NCBI GenBank assembly: GCA_900555555.1
Contig: USLK01000001.1
Span: 62,001-126,000, forward strand
Direction: 5' to 3'
Length of the DNA stretch: 64,000 nt
Source of the DNA: an uncultured Collinsella sp.
GTDB lineage: Bacteria > Actinomycetota > Coriobacteriia > Coriobacteriales > Coriobacteriaceae
Every line of letters starts with the position of its first letter. The stretch's first letter is position 1. Below, piece after piece: positions 43,509-53,047 of the stretch. The notes below the pieces were generated by a model. It was not told where the DNA came from. It was given only the letters and a program-made list of their open reading frames with translations, and ran no database searches. The translations under genes and the position numbers were made by a program.

Positions 43509-45118
43509 CGCGCCTCGCCCCCAGCACCCAGCAATGCACGCAACGCGACCGAGCTCGGCACGTTCAGACCGGCGCGCTCGAACGCACCCTTGATGCCATG
43601 CACATCAGAGCCGGAGCCATGCCATCCAACGGCGCCGTGGGCAAGAACCGCGACATCGTCTACATGCGGCAGCCACTCATCCACGTCATGGCTGATCACG
43701 ATGATCGCCTTGCCATCAAGAGCCAATTCACGCGCAAGGGCATGGACGGACGCCCTCCCCGCGGCATCGAGCCCGGCCGTCGGCTCATCGAGAATCAAAA
43801 CCGGGGTGTCCATAGCAACAGAGCACGCGATGGCGACCCGTCTCGCCTGTCCTCCCGACAAATCCAAGGGATAACGATCGAGAAGGTCGGAAGATATACC
43901 GAGTTTTCCACACGCACGCGCGACCATACGGGAGACGCCCTCCTCCGCGACCCCGGTGTTACGGGGATCGAACGCGATCTCGTCATACACCGAATCGAGG
44001 AAAAACTGCGACTCGGGACGCTGAAACGAAATCGCCACGACAGACGGAGACGGCTCACGTCCGGCAGCATCCACAGAACCCGCATCGCAGCGCAGCAGGC
44101 CAGCGCAAAGGGCGGCGAACGTGGATTTACCGGCGCCGGACCTTCCCGAGACAAGGCAGACGCGGCCCGGATAGACCGTGAAGGAGCAGTCGGCGAGTAT
44201 CGTCTCGGAGGAATAGGAGAATGAGACGTCACGAAGGCTCAGAATGGGATCTTCCCCACCATGCCCAGAAGAGATGGGCTCCGCTTGACCGGAGCCATGG
44301 ACGGCCTCAGGATGCGTCTGAAGCCACGTGCAAAGCGCACAGGGGTCGTTACAGGACGACATGGAGAAACCGCTCTTGCATGCGCTTACAACAATGGAGA
44401 GATATGGGTCGAGAGCAACGAGATCGCCTGAATCGAACAGACCGTCGAGCAGGAGCGACGAAGGGGAGGCATCTCGAACTATGGCCCCATCTTCAAAGCA
44501 CAGCACCCGGTCCGAAAGAAGCACCTCGCGCAAATCATGCGTAACCTGCACAACGCCAATGCCCCGATCATGGGCAAGTCTCAGAACCAGTGCACGAAAC
44601 GATTCCGAGGCAGCGTCGTCAAGCTGAGAGGTGGCTTCATCGAGAACAAGGTATGTCGGATCCATGGCAAGTACGCCCGCGAGCGCGAGGCGCTGCTGTT
44701 CCCCACCAGAAAGCTCAGACGTATTTCGATGAGCATACGATTCAAGACCAACAAGGGCCAAAGCCTCCGAAACGCGGCGCTCAACCTCATCTTCGTTCAA
44801 ACGTAGGTTGCGAGGTCCAAACGCCACCTCATCAAAGACAACGGCGGAAACGATCTGGGACCATGGGTCCTGCTGGACGTACCCTACCCGAGCCCTTATT
44901 TCGCGTTGGTCCCCCACAGAGGAGGTGTTAAGTCCGTCGATAGCTATGCAGCCGCTTGTGGGCTCCACAATCGCACATAGCAACCGGGCAAACGTGGACT
45001 TCCCGGAACCGTTCCGGCCAACTATGGAAGTGATCTTTCCTGCATTAAGTTCAGTCGTTACATGTACAAGGGCGGGAACTTCCCCATAGCAAAACGATAC
45101 ATCACTGACGCGAATCAT
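43505..45118 (-). CDS. ecfA: ECF transporter ATPase, EcfA1-EcfA2 fused in one protein
   Basis: Two complete ABC domains in one 537-residue chain. Domain 1 (about 5-230): GRNGSGKST, LSGGEQQRLALAG, YLVLDEATSQLDD. Domain 2 (about 290-520): SGRSGAGKST, LSGGQARRVAIAC, VLILDEPTAGLDA. In most Firmicutes these are two genes, ecfA1 and ecfA2. A spacer of about 60 residues with clustered Cys (CNDPCALC) links them. ATG at 45118 is chosen since GGGAGG lies 8 nt upstream and the domain begins at once; the frame is open to 45277. It has an ATGA overlap with ecfT. Confidence 0.92.
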   Translation of the reverse strand: MIRVSDVSFCYGEVPALVHVTTELNAGKITSIVGRNGSGKSTFARLLCAIVEPTSGCIAIDGLNTSSVGDQREIRARVGYVQQDPWSQIVSAVVFDEVAFGPRNLRLNEDEVERRVSEALALVGLESYAHRNTSELSGGEQQRLALAGVLAMDPTYLVLDEATSQLDDAASESFRALVLRLAHDRGIGVVQVTHDLREVLLSDRVLCFEDGAIVRDASPSSLLLDGLFDSGDLVALDPYLSIVVSACKSGFSMSSCNDPCALCTWLQTHPEAVHGSGQAEPISSGHGGEDPILSLRDVSFSYSSETILADCSFTVYPGRVCLVSGRSGAGKSTFAALCAGLLRCDAGSVDAAGREPSPSVVAISFQRPESQFFLDSVYDEIAFDPRNTGVAEEGVSRMVARACGKLGISSDLLDRYPLDLSGGQARRVAIACSVAMDTPVLILDEPTAGLDAAGRASVHALARELALDGKAIIVISHDVDEWLPHVDDVAVLAHGAVGWHGSGSDVHGIKGAFERAGLNVPSSVALRALLGAGGEAR

Positions 45119-45156
45119 CGGGGACCCTCCCGTCCTCATGCACCTTTGATACATAC

Positions 45157-45189
45157 AAAAAGAGGGACACGAACAAGCCGTGTCCCTCT
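45157..45189 (-). terminator. Terminator between rplQ and ecfA
   Basis: The stem AGAGGGACACG / CGTGTCCCTCT is followed by TTTTTGTATG on the minus strand. It ends the ribosomal transcript, or partly attenuates it before ecfA-ecfT-truA. Confidence 0.85.
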
Positions 45190-45212
45190 CATCAAGAAAA
45201 CCGGAATATAAA

Positions 45213-45710
45213 CTACTCGGCTTCCTTCTCCTCAGCAGCCTCATCGGCGACCTCGGGGGCATTCTCCTCAGCGGCATCGTCAGCCTTGACGACCTTGGGA
45301 GCAGCAGCCTTCTTGGCAGGAGCAGCCTTAGCGGCCTTCTTCTGCACGGGCTCGGAGACGATCTCGATGATGACCATCTCAGCGCAGTCGCCCTTGCGGG
45401 GACCGAGCTTCATGATACGGGTGTAACCGCCATCGCGGTCAGCCCACATACCCTGAGCAGCCTTATCGAAGAGCTCGGCCACGAGATCCTTATCGCCAAG
45501 CTTGGCGATAGCGAGACGACGAGAGTGCAGGTCGCCCTTCTTGGCCCAGGTGATGATGGGCTCGGCAAAGCTGCGGAGAGCCTTGGCGCGAGGCAGGGTG
45601 GTCTTGATGCGGTCATTCTCGAAGAGCGCCTTAGCGAGGCTCCTCTTCATGGCCTTGGTATGGCTGGCGTCGGTACCGAGCTTCATACCCTTCTTCTTGT
45701 TGTGACGCAT
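45213..45710 (-). CDS. rplQ: 50S ribosomal protein L17 with acidic/Ala tail
   Basis: An L17 core of about 120 residues (MRHNKKKGMKLGTDASHTKAMKRSLAKALF, KTTLPRAKALRSFAEPIIT, GGYTRIMKLGPRKGDCAEM). It is followed by about 42 Ala/Lys/Pro then Glu/Asp-rich residues. Total 165 residues against about 120 in most bacteria. It mirrors the tail of L31 in this genome. It is the last gene of the alpha operon and a terminator follows. Confidence 0.96.
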   Translation of the reverse strand: MRHNKKKGMKLGTDASHTKAMKRSLAKALFENDRIKTTLPRAKALRSFAEPIITWAKKGDLHSRRLAIAKLGDKDLVAELFDKAAQGMWADRDGGYTRIMKLGPRKGDCAEMVIIEIVSEPVQKKAAKAAPAKKAAAPKVVKADDAAEENAPEVADEAAEEKEAE

Positions 45711-45739
45711 GGTGCGATTTCTCCTCTAAAACAGGGCGC

Positions 45740-46681
45740 TTAAGCCTTGAGGCTCAGACCCATGGACTCAAGCTTGTCCTTGACTTCCTCGATCGACTTC
45801 ACGCCGAAGTTGCGAATGTTCAAGAGATCGTTCTCAGAGAACTCAACCAGCTGACGCACGGAGTGAATGCTTGCGCGCTTCAGGCAGTTGTAGGAACGAA
45901 CGGAAAGGTCCAGATCCTCAATCTGCTTATCGAGCTCAGCGTTGTCGTTGGTGACCTCGGGGGCAAAGATGGAGACTTCCTCTTCGGCCTCGGGCTCCTC
46001 AGACAGATTCATGAACGCAGCCATATGCTGGTTGATGATGTTGGCAGCCTGAACAACGGCATCGCGAGGGGCGATGGCGCCGTTCGTCTCGATCTCGAGG
46101 ACGAGACGATCGTAGTCGGTGTGCTGGCCTACGCGGCAAGCCTCGACAAATTTGGCGCAACGCTTAACCGGCGAGAACAGAGAGTCGACGTGAATGATTC
46201 CGATGGGATCGTTATCACGCTTGTTCTGCTCATAGGACACGTAACCGCGGCCATAACCGATACGCATGCTCATGGTCAGATGACCGCCCTCGGTGAGGGT
46301 GGCGATGTGCTGCTTGGGGTTGACGAGCTCGAACTCGGACGGGATGAAGAAGTCCTCACCCGTAACCACGCACGGACCATCGACCGAAATGGTAGCGGTG
46401 CCCTCATCCGTGGTGCCGAGGGCGCGGAACACCAGCTCCTTCACGTTCAGAACGATGTCGGTGACATCCTCTACCATGTTGGGGATAGTGGTGAACTCGT
46501 GCTGTGCGCCATCGATCTGGATGGCCTCGACGGCTGCGCCCTCAAGCGAGGACAGCAGCACACGACGCAGGGAATTGCCCAGCGTGTCGCCGTATCCACG
46601 CTCCAGGGGCTCGACGGAGACGCGAGCAGCAGTGTCGCTGATCTCCTCGACCTGAACCTGAGGCCTGATGAATTCTGACAT
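45740..46681 (-). CDS. rpoA: DNA-directed RNA polymerase alpha subunit
   Basis: A 313-residue alpha subunit: the N-terminal assembly domain (ERGYGDTLGNSLRRVLLSSL, LTEGGHLTMSM, YVSYEQNKR), an acidic linker (EEPEAEEEVS), and the C-terminal domain with two helix-hairpin-helix elements (LSVRSYNCLKRASIHSVRQLV, LLNIRNFGVKSIEEV). The latter contacts UP elements and activators. It lies between rpsD and rplQ in the standard order. Confidence 0.98.
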   Translation of the reverse strand: MSEFIRPQVQVEEISDTAARVSVEPLERGYGDTLGNSLRRVLLSSLEGAAVEAIQIDGAQHEFTTIPNMVEDVTDIVLNVKELVFRALGTTDEGTATISVDGPCVVTGEDFFIPSEFELVNPKQHIATLTEGGHLTMSMRIGYGRGYVSYEQNKRDNDPIGIIHVDSLFSPVKRCAKFVEACRVGQHTDYDRLVLEIETNGAIAPRDAVVQAANIINQHMAAFMNLSEEPEAEEEVSIFAPEVTNDNAELDKQIEDLDLSVRSYNCLKRASIHSVRQLVEFSENDLLNIRNFGVKSIEEVKDKLESMGLSLKA

Positions 46682-46710
46682 GTATAACCTCCAGCGTAGC
46701 GCGCGAACGA

Positions 46711-47307
46711 TTACCTCGAGTAAAGCTCGACGATGAGCTGCTCGTTGATATCGCCGCTGATCTGATCGCGGCTGGGCAGCGAGACAACGTTGCCGGAAAG
46801 CTTCTCAATGTCGACGTTGAGCCAACCGGGAACCTCGAAGCGCTCGGAGGAGATGAGGGCCTCCTTGATGGGAAGGAGATCGCGGAACTTCTCGCCGACA
46901 GCAACGACATCGCCCGGCTTAACGAGGTAAGACGGGATATCGACACGCTTGCCATTTACGGTGAAGTGGCCGTGACGCACGGACTGACGTGCCTCCTTGC
47001 GGGTACGGGCGAAGCCCATACGGAAGACAACGTTGTCGAGACGGGTCTCAAGAGCGATCAGGAGGTTCTCGCCGGTGATGCCATCGGTGCGAACAGCACG
47101 CTCGTAGTAACGACGGAACTGCTTCTCGAGAACGCCGTAGATGAACTTAACCTTCTGCTTCTCGCGCAGCTGCATGCCGTACTCGGATTCCTTGCGACGG
47201 CGCTTGGGCTGGCGGATAGATTCCTTCTTGCTGCTGTAGCCGAGCTCAACGGGATCGATCCCGAGCTGACGGCAGCGCTTAAGAACAGGAGTCCTGTCGA
47301 TTGCCAT
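46711..47307 (-). CDS. rpsD: 30S ribosomal protein S4
   Basis: A 198-residue primary 16S rRNA-binding protein. It has the N-terminal [41 protein letters not shown] and the S4 domain [35 protein letters not shown]4 starts assembly of the 30S body and, in many bacteria, regulates this operon. No zinc-binding Cys pattern is seen, so it is the C-minus form. Confidence 0.97.
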   Translation of the reverse strand: MAIDRTPVLKRCRQLGIDPVELGYSSKKESIRQPKRRRKESEYGMQLREKQKVKFIYGVLEKQFRRYYERAVRTDGITGENLLIALETRLDNVVFRMGFARTRKEARQSVRHGHFTVNGKRVDIPSYLVKPGDVVAVGEKFRDLLPIKEALISSERFEVPGWLNVDIEKLSGNVVSLPSRDQISGDINEQLIVELYSR

Positions 47308-47326
47308 AGTTAATCGATCCTTTCAG

Positions 47327-47734
47327 TTACACGCGGCGACGCTTCTTGGGGCGGCAGCCGTTGTGCGGAATGGGGGTCTTGTCCTGAATGCTGGAAACCT
47401 CGAGGCCAGCAGCCTGGAGGGAGCGGATAGCAGTCTCACGACCAGAGCCGGGGCCCTTTACGTAGACGGCAACCTTGTGCATGCCGTGCTCCATAGCGGC
47501 CTTGGCGCAAGCCTCGGCAGCCATCTGAGCGGCAAACGGGGTGGACTTGCGGGAACCCTTGAAGCCCACGGTACCAGCAGACTGCCAAGCGATGACATTG
47601 CCCGCAGGATCGGTGATCGAAACGATCGTGTTGTTGAACGTAGAACGGATGTGAGCCTGGCCCACGGAAATGTTCTTACGGTCGGCGCGCTTGATACGAG
47701 TGGAGGCGCCGCGCTTATTCTTTGCAGTAGCCAT
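47327..47734 (-). CDS. rpsK: 30S ribosomal protein S11
   Basis: A 135-residue platform protein of the 30S subunit. The [21 protein letters not shown] and the C-terminal [38 protein letters not shown] are diagnostic. It has an N-terminal basic extension ([20 protein letters not shown]). It lies 19 bp from rpsD and 16 bp from rpsM in a tight operon. Confidence 0.97.
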   Translation of the reverse strand: MATAKNKRGASTRIKRADRKNISVGQAHIRSTFNNTIVSITDPAGNVIAWQSAGTVGFKGSRKSTPFAAQMAAEACAKAAMEHGMHKVAVYVKGPGSGRETAIRSLQAAGLEVSSIQDKTPIPHNGCRPKKRRRV

Positions 47735-47750
47735 TATGCGTCAGTCTCCC

Positions 47751-48125
47751 TTATTTCTTCTTCTTGGCACCGATCTGACGCTTCGGACCCTTACGGGTAC
47801 GAGCGTTGGTGTGGGTGCGCTGGCCACGGACAGGGAGGCCCTTGCGGTGACGGAGGCCACGGTTGCAGCCGATATCCATCAGACGCTTGACGTTCTGGGA
47901 ACGCTCGCGGCGGAGGTCACCCTCGACCATGAGCTGGTTGTTGTCGATGTAATCGCGGATCGCCGTGATTTCTTCCTCGGTGAGATCCTTGATACGGGTA
48001 CCATCAGCGATGTTGCAATCAGCGCAAATCTTAGCTGCGGTAGTGCGGCCGATGCCGTAGATGTAAGTCAGACCAATCTCCGCACGCTTCTCGTTCGGAA
48101 GGTCGACACCGTTAATACGGGCCAC
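47751..48125 (-). CDS. rpsM: 30S ribosomal protein S13
   Basis: A 124-residue protein of the 30S head that contacts the P-site tRNA and 50S bridge B1. It has [56 protein letters not shown] and a basic C-terminal tail. It uses a GTG start with AGAGGAGATTCAC as SD. Confidence 0.97.
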   Translation of the reverse strand: MARINGVDLPNEKRAEIGLTYIYGIGRTTAAKICADCNIADGTRIKDLTEEEITAIRDYIDNNQLMVEGDLRRERSQNVKRLMDIGCNRGLRHRKGLPVRGQRTHTNARTRKGPKRQIGAKKKK

Positions 48126-48139
48126 GTGAATCTCCTCTC

Positions 48140-48253
48140 TTAGCCCTGGCGCTGCTTATGGCGCGGGTTCTCGCAAATGACGAACACCTTGCCATGGCGG
48201 CGGATGATCTTGCACTTATCGCACATCTTCTTGACCGAAGGACGTACCTTCAT
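48140..48253 (-). CDS. rpmJ: 50S ribosomal protein L36
   Basis: A 37-residue protein: [17 protein letters not shown]...[15 protein letters not shown]. The zinc ribbon is of the C-plus type (CxxC, then C-x4-H). It lies between infA and rpsM in the usual alpha-operon order. Confidence 0.96.
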   Translation of the reverse strand: MKVRPSVKKMCDKCKIIRRHGKVFVICENPRHKQRQG

Positions 48254-48390
48254 CGTTCTTCCTCTCGGTAGTGCTCAAACTACAAATGGAATGTTATCTA
48301 CTCGCCCAGCCGCAGGCGTTAATAACGATTCGGAGCATATGCGCATTCGAAGCTGAGCTGGCCTCGCGCCACATACACCCGATGCAGTCG

Positions 48391-48615
48391 CTACTTATAG
48401 CGATAGGTGATGCGGCCGCGCGTAAGATCATAGGGAGACAGCTCCACAACGACCTTATCGCCCGGCAGAATTCGAATGTAGTTCATACGGATCTTGCCGG
48501 AAATGGAACAAAGAACCGAATGACCGTTCTCAAGCTCAACACGGAACATAGCGTTCGGGAGCGGTTCGGTAACCGTGCCCTCGAGCTCGATAGCATCTTC
48601 CTTCTTCACGAGCAA
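48391..48615 (-). CDS. infA: Translation initiation factor IF-1
   Basis: An approximately 72-74 residue OB-fold protein, [29 protein letters not shown]...[23 protein letters not shown], which matches IF-1 throughout. The likely start is TTG at 48615 or GTG at 48609 (VKKEDA); no ATG is in frame, and AGAAAG lies nearby as a weak SD. The gap of 137 bp to rpmJ is longer than elsewhere in the operon but shows no clear terminator. Confidence 0.95.
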   Translation of the reverse strand: MLVKKEDAIELEGTVTEPLPNAMFRVELENGHSVLCSISGKIRMNYIRILPGDKVVVELSPYDLTRGRITYRYK

Positions 48616-48726
48616 TCATCTTTCTCTAGAAAACGACAGCAATAGTGCATGATAGCAAAATCATGCAGAATGTGGAGCATAGCTGAATTGCTCCATAACT
48701 TATTCAGGTCTTACCATTGTAAAACC

Positions 48727-49515
48727 TTACATTACACCGCCTTGCATGGAGCACCATGCGCCTTGGCTATCAGTAGTGAGAATAACGGGTCCGTCTTCGG
48801 TGATGGCGATCGTATTCTCATAGTGAGCGCTGGCGAGGCCATCGTCCGTGGAGACAAGCCAACCATCCCGACCGGTGTGAACATGATTGGAGCCAAGTGT
48901 GATCATAGGCTCAATCGCGATAACCATTCCGGCCTGGAGCTTAACGCCGCGTCCCTTCTTGCCATAGTTTGGAACGTTGGGGTCCTCATGCATGGCATGG
49001 CCGATACCGTGTCCGACATAGTCACGAAGCACACCGTAACCGTTGCTTTCGGCGAGCGTCTGAACAGCATGTCCGACATCACCGATATGATTACCGGGGA
49101 CGGCCTGTTCAATAGCAGCCTTAAGGCAATCACGAGTGCACTCGCACAGCGCTTTTACCTCGGACGAAGGGTTTCCAACATAAAACGTCCAGGCATTATC
49201 CCCTACCCAACCGTCAACGATAGCGCCGGTATCGATCGAGATGATGTCTCCATCGCGGAGGATGACATCTGGATTGGGAATGCCGTGAACAACCGCATCA
49301 TTCAACGATGCGCAAATGGAGCCGGGAAACCCACCATAGCCTTTGAAAGCGGGGATACCGCCGTGCATGCGGATAATCTGCTCGGCGAGCTGATCGAGCT
49401 CGAACGTTGAAACACCGGGACGGACCATAGCCCCGACATGCCGGAGCGCCATCTTGGACAGCGCTCCGGCTTTCTTCATCTGCTCGATCTCGTCTGACGA
49501 CTTGATCTTGATCAT
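48727..49515 (-). CDS. map: Methionine aminopeptidase, type I
   Basis: Removes the initiator Met. A 262-residue protein with the metal ligands in ISIDTGAIVDGWVGDNAWTF (two Asp), GHGIGHAMHEDP (His), and the Glu residues in VIAIEPMI and ENTIAIT. The type I lengths and no insert agree. Its ATG overlaps the adk stop (ATGA), so it is translationally coupled. Confidence 0.97.
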   Translation of the reverse strand: MIKIKSSDEIEQMKKAGALSKMALRHVGAMVRPGVSTFELDQLAEQIIRMHGGIPAFKGYGGFPGSICASLNDAVVHGIPNPDVILRDGDIISIDTGAIVDGWVGDNAWTFYVGNPSSEVKALCECTRDCLKAAIEQAVPGNHIGDVGHAVQTLAESNGYGVLRDYVGHGIGHAMHEDPNVPNYGKKGRGVKLQAGMVIAIEPMITLGSNHVHTGRDGWLVSTDDGLASAHYENTIAITEDGPVILTTDSQGAWCSMQGGVM

Positions 49516-50138
49516 AGACCGAGCGCTTCCTTCACATCGGTGAAGACCTCATCGACCGGACGGTTACCGTCAACGACCTTGAGGATGCCCTGACCGCGAT
49601 AGTACTCCACGAGCGGGCTCGTGTTCTTCTCGTACACATCGAGACGGTTCTTGATGGTCTCGGGCTTATCGTCATCGCGCTGATACATCTCGCCGCCGCA
49701 AGACGGGCACACGTCGGTATCCGGGCCTGCGGTATAGCCGCAGTCACGGCAGGTGCGTCGGGAAGACAGTCGATCGATGATGACCTCGGCGGGCACGTCG
49801 ACGAGCAAAGCACCGTCGAGCTCGCGGCCCATGGCCGAAAGCTCGGTATCGAGTGTTACGGCCTGGACGGTATTGCGGGGGAAACCATCGAGAATGAAGC
49901 CCTTTTGGGCATCGTCGGCGGCAAGACGCTCCTTGACCAGATCGATAACGAGCTGGTCGGGAACGAGTTCGCCAGCATCCATATATTTCTTTGCGGCAAC
50001 GCCGAGCTCGGACTGAGCCTTGACTGCCGCACGGAGCAGGTCACCGGTAGAGATGTGGGCGACACCGAAGTCGACGACCAGGCGCTGAGCCTGGGTTCCC
50101 TTACCCGCACCGGGTGCACCCAACAAAACGATATTCAT
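49512..50138 (-). CDS. adk: Adenylate kinase (zinc-type LID)
   Basis: A 208-residue AMP + ATP to 2 ADP kinase. It has P-loop LLGAPGAGKGTQA, the AMP-binding HISTGDLLR, and FILDGFPRN. The LID holds four Cys (CRDCG...CPSCG) and is expected to bind zinc, a Gram-positive-type feature. It lies between secY and map. Confidence 0.97.
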   Translation of the reverse strand: MNIVLLGAPGAGKGTQAQRLVVDFGVAHISTGDLLRAAVKAQSELGVAAKKYMDAGELVPDQLVIDLVKERLAADDAQKGFILDGFPRNTVQAVTLDTELSAMGRELDGALLVDVPAEVIIDRLSSRRTCRDCGYTAGPDTDVCPSCGGEMYQRDDDKPETIKNRLDVYEKNTSPLVEYYRGQGILKVVDGNRPVDEVFTDVKEALGL

Positions 50139-50157
50139 GATGGGTCCTCTCTCCTAC

Positions 50158-51444
50158 TTACTTAAAGAAGCCGTCGTAGTCGTACATCTTGAGCTGGCTC
50201 TCAACCTTATCAAGGGTATCGAGCACAACGCCGACCATGATCAGCACAGACGTACCGCCAAATGCCTGGATCAGAGAATTGCCCGTAAACGAGAAAACGA
50301 TAGACGGGACGATGGCGATGATAGCCAGGAAAATTGCGGACGGAAGCGTGATCTTGTTCAACGCGTTCTTGATGTAGGCCGCGGTGGCCTTGCCCGGACG
50401 GACACCCGGAATGAAGCCGCCCTGCTTCTTGAGGTTCTCAGCGGTGTCATCGGGGTTGAATACCATAGAGGTATAGAAGTACGCGAAGAACACAATAAGG
50501 CCGACGTTGAGAATCCAGTTGATCCAACCCTGGGACAAAGCACCTGCAACCGACTGAATCCAATGGATGTTCGGGAAGAAGACGGCAATCTGGGCCGGGA
50601 AGTACAGAAGCGCGCTTGCGAAGATGATCGGGATAACGCCAGCGGTGTTTACCTTGATGGGAAGGTACGTGGACTGACCGCCCATGATGCGACGACCCAC
50701 AACACGCTTTGCGTACTGGACCGGGATACGACGCTGACCGCGCTCAAGGTACACGATGAACGGAATCACGCAAAGGATGACGACGAAGATGACCGCCGTG
50801 ATGCCGATTCCGGTGGCACCGCCTTGGATGGACTGGAAGATAGCCTGGGGCAGACCGGCCATGATGTTGGCAAAGATGATCAAGCTCATGCCGTTACCAA
50901 TGCCGCGCTGAGTGATCAGCTCGCCGATCCACATGATCAGCATGGCGCCGGCGACAAGCGTTCCCACGATCATGATATCGAAGACGATCTGGGGCGCACC
51001 GGCGTCAGTGAACTCGATACCGAAACTCTTGAAGAGGAAGAGGTAACCGATACCGTTCAGCAGCGCCAAGCCCAGCGTCAGGAAGCGGGAATACTGAGTG
51101 ATCTTGGTCTGGCCGACCTCGCCCTCACGAGCCAGCTCATGCAAGCTGGGCACAACGGCCTGGAGCATCTGCATGATGATCGAGCTCGTGATGTAGGGCA
51201 TGATACCCAGGGAAAAGACGGAGACGTACGACAGCGCCCCGCCGGAGAAAAGATTCAGCAGCGCCATCGCGCCCGAGGCGACGGAGTCGCCAGCGGACTG
51301 GAATAGGCCCAGCATCCCCTGGAAGGGGATACCGGGCACAGGAACGTGTGCACCGATACGGTACACAGCGAGCATTCCGATGGTGAAGAGAATCTTTCCG
51401 CGAAGTTCTTTGATGCGGAAGGCATTCTTCAGACCATTTAGCAC
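50158..51444 (-). CDS. secY: Preprotein translocase subunit SecY
   Basis: The channel protein of the Sec translocon, 428 residues with ten membrane segments. It includes the plug region and the conserved cytoplasmic loops with YLERGQRRIPVQYAKR. KTGFIPGVRPG is modified to GGFIPGVRPGKATAAYI. It overlaps the rplO end by 7 bp and lies in the classic rplO-secY-adk order. SecA, also in this window, is its motor. Confidence 0.97.
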   Translation of the reverse strand: MLNGLKNAFRIKELRGKILFTIGMLAVYRIGAHVPVPGIPFQGMLGLFQSAGDSVASGAMALLNLFSGGALSYVSVFSLGIMPYITSSIIMQMLQAVVPSLHELAREGEVGQTKITQYSRFLTLGLALLNGIGYLFLFKSFGIEFTDAGAPQIVFDIMIVGTLVAGAMLIMWIGELITQRGIGNGMSLIIFANIMAGLPQAIFQSIQGGATGIGITAVIFVVILCVIPFIVYLERGQRRIPVQYAKRVVGRRIMGGQSTYLPIKVNTAGVIPIIFASALLYFPAQIAVFFPNIHWIQSVAGALSQGWINWILNVGLIVFFAYFYTSMVFNPDDTAENLKKQGGFIPGVRPGKATAAYIKNALNKITLPSAIFLAIIAIVPSIVFSFTGNSLIQAFGGTSVLIMVGVVLDTLDKVESQLKMYDYDGFFK

Positions 51445-51887
51445 GGGAGCTCGACCTTTCCGCCAGCGGCCTCGATCTTGGCCTGCGCGGAAGCGGAGAC
51501 CTTATCGACCTTAACCGTGAGCTTCTTGGAGATCTCGCCGTTGCCGAGCACCTTGACGGGCTCGAACTCGCTCTTGGTCAGACGAGCAGCCTTAAGAGCT
51601 GCGCCGTCGACTACAGCGCCATCCTCGAAACGAGCCTCGAGCTCGGAAACGTTGATAGCGGTGTACTCGATACGACGGGGATTGCGGAAACCCGGAAGCT
51701 TCGGGAGACGCATGGCCAGCGGAGTCTGGCCGCCCTCGAAGCCGGCACCCTTGGTGCCGCCGGAACGGGAGCCCTGGCCGTTCAGGCCACGGCCGGCATA
51801 GGTGCCGCCCTTACCGGAATTGCCGCGACCGACGCGCTTGCGGCTGCGGTTGGAACCCGGAGCCGGAGTAAGGTCATGAAGCTGCAT
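51438..51887 (-). CDS. rplO: 50S ribosomal protein L15
   Basis: A 149-residue large-subunit protein: MQLHDLTPAPGSNRSRKRVGRGNSGKGGTYAGRGLNGQGSRSG, then FEGGQTPLAMRLPKLPGFRNP, both diagnostic. It lies 2 nt after rpmD and 7 bp into secY. Confidence 0.97.
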   Translation of the reverse strand: MQLHDLTPAPGSNRSRKRVGRGNSGKGGTYAGRGLNGQGSRSGGTKGAGFEGGQTPLAMRLPKLPGFRNPRRIEYTAINVSELEARFEDGAVVDGAALKAARLTKSEFEPVKVLGNGEISKKLTVKVDKVSASAQAKIEAAGGKVELPC

Positions 51888-51889
51888 AA

Positions 51890-52072
51890 TTACTCCTCTA
51901 CAATCTCAACGAGGTGCTTGACCTTGAAGATCATGCCGCGGACGCCAGCGTTGTCGGCGATCTCGCGCGTGTCGTTGATGCGGTGCAGGCCAAGGGCGCG
52001 AACGGTGCGACGCTGATCCTCTTTGCAGCCGTTGATGCTGCGGACCTGCTTGATCTTGATGGTGTCAGCCAT
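51890..52072 (-). CDS. rpmD: 50S ribosomal protein L30
   Basis: A 60-residue bacterial L30: MADTIKIKQVRSINGCKEDQRRTVRALGLHRINDTREIADN, then GMIFKVKHLVEIVE. It is tightly packed between rpsE (2-nt gap) and rplO (2-nt gap). Confidence 0.96.
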   Translation of the reverse strand: MADTIKIKQVRSINGCKEDQRRTVRALGLHRINDTREIADNAGVRGMIFKVKHLVEIVEE

Positions 52073-52074
52073 GC

Positions 52075-52602
52075 TTAGTTCTCCTTCTTCCCGATGAACA
52101 TCTCGGAAACGGTGAGACCGCGAAGCGCAGCGACATCCTCAGGGCTGGAAAGCTCCTTGAGACCCTCAGCGGCGGCCTTGATGATGTTCAGGCCGTTGTC
52201 GGAACCGAGGGACTTGGAGAGGATGTTCTTGATGCCGGCCAGCTCGAAGAGCGGACGGACGGCACCGCCAGCGATAACACCGGTACCCTCGACAGCCGGA
52301 CGCATGATGATGCGGGCAGCGCCGAACTCGCCGATGACGTCGTGAGGAATGGAGCCATCCTCGGTCACGGGCACGTGGAACATGTGCTTCTTGGCGTCCA
52401 GGGCGGCCTTGGAAATAGCCATGGGGACCTCAGCGGACTTGCCCATGCCCAAACCGACGTTGCCCTTGCCATCGCCCACGACAACGAGGGCGACGAGGGA
52501 CATGCGACGGCCACCCTTGACGGTCTTGGCGACGCGGTTGATGAAAACTACGCGCTCCTCGAACTCAGAGGCCTCGCGCTGCTGCTTTTGGTTACGAGCC
52601 AT
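52075..52602 (-). CDS. rpsE: 30S ribosomal protein S5
   Basis: A 175-residue protein with [43 protein letters not shown] and the later [32 protein letters not shown]. These are the double-stranded-RNA binding and C-terminal folds of S5. It helps decoding accuracy. It lies 12 bp from rplR. Confidence 0.97.
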   Translation of the reverse strand: MARNQKQQREASEFEERVVFINRVAKTVKGGRRMSLVALVVVGDGKGNVGLGMGKSAEVPMAISKAALDAKKHMFHVPVTEDGSIPHDVIGEFGAARIIMRPAVEGTGVIAGGAVRPLFELAGIKNILSKSLGSDNGLNIIKAAAEGLKELSSPEDVAALRGLTVSEMFIGKKEN

Positions 52603-52615
52603 TTGCTACTACCTC

Positions 52616-52978
52616 CTAGAACTCGAGACCGGCGGCACGGGCGCCGTCGGCGAGGGCCTTGACGCGGCCATGATAGATACGGCCACCGCGGTCGAAGGAG
52701 ACCTTGGTGATACCGGCGGCCACGGCGCGCTCGGCAACGAGCTTACCGACCTTCTCGGCGGCCTCCTTGTTGCCGGTGTGGGTGCCCTTGAACTCAGCCT
52801 CGAGGGTAGAAGCGGAAACGAGGGTGTTGCCCTTGGTGTCGTCAACGATCATGGCGTAGATGTTGGCGTTGGAGCGGACGATGCGCAGACGCGGACGCTC
52901 AGCGGTGCCGAAGATCTTGCCACGGACGCGACGCTGACGACGCTTGAGGCTCTGCCTCTTCGCCTGTTGCTTATTCAT
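52616..52978 (-). CDS. rplR: 50S ribosomal protein L18
   Basis: A 120-residue 5S rRNA-binding protein: [47 protein letters not shown], then [31 protein letters not shown] at 52978 follows TGAAGGAGTTTCAC. Confidence 0.97.
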   Translation of the reverse strand: MNKQQAKRQSLKRRQRRVRGKIFGTAERPRLRIVRSNANIYAMIVDDTKGNTLVSASTLEAEFKGTHTGNKEAAEKVGKLVAERAVAAGITKVSFDRGGRIYHGRVKALADGARAAGLEF

Positions 52979-53047
52979 GTGAAACTCCTTCAATGAAGTC
53001 CTGCCAGCACCTAACGGGGTGCTGGTCTTACGTTGCGAAAGCCTCTA

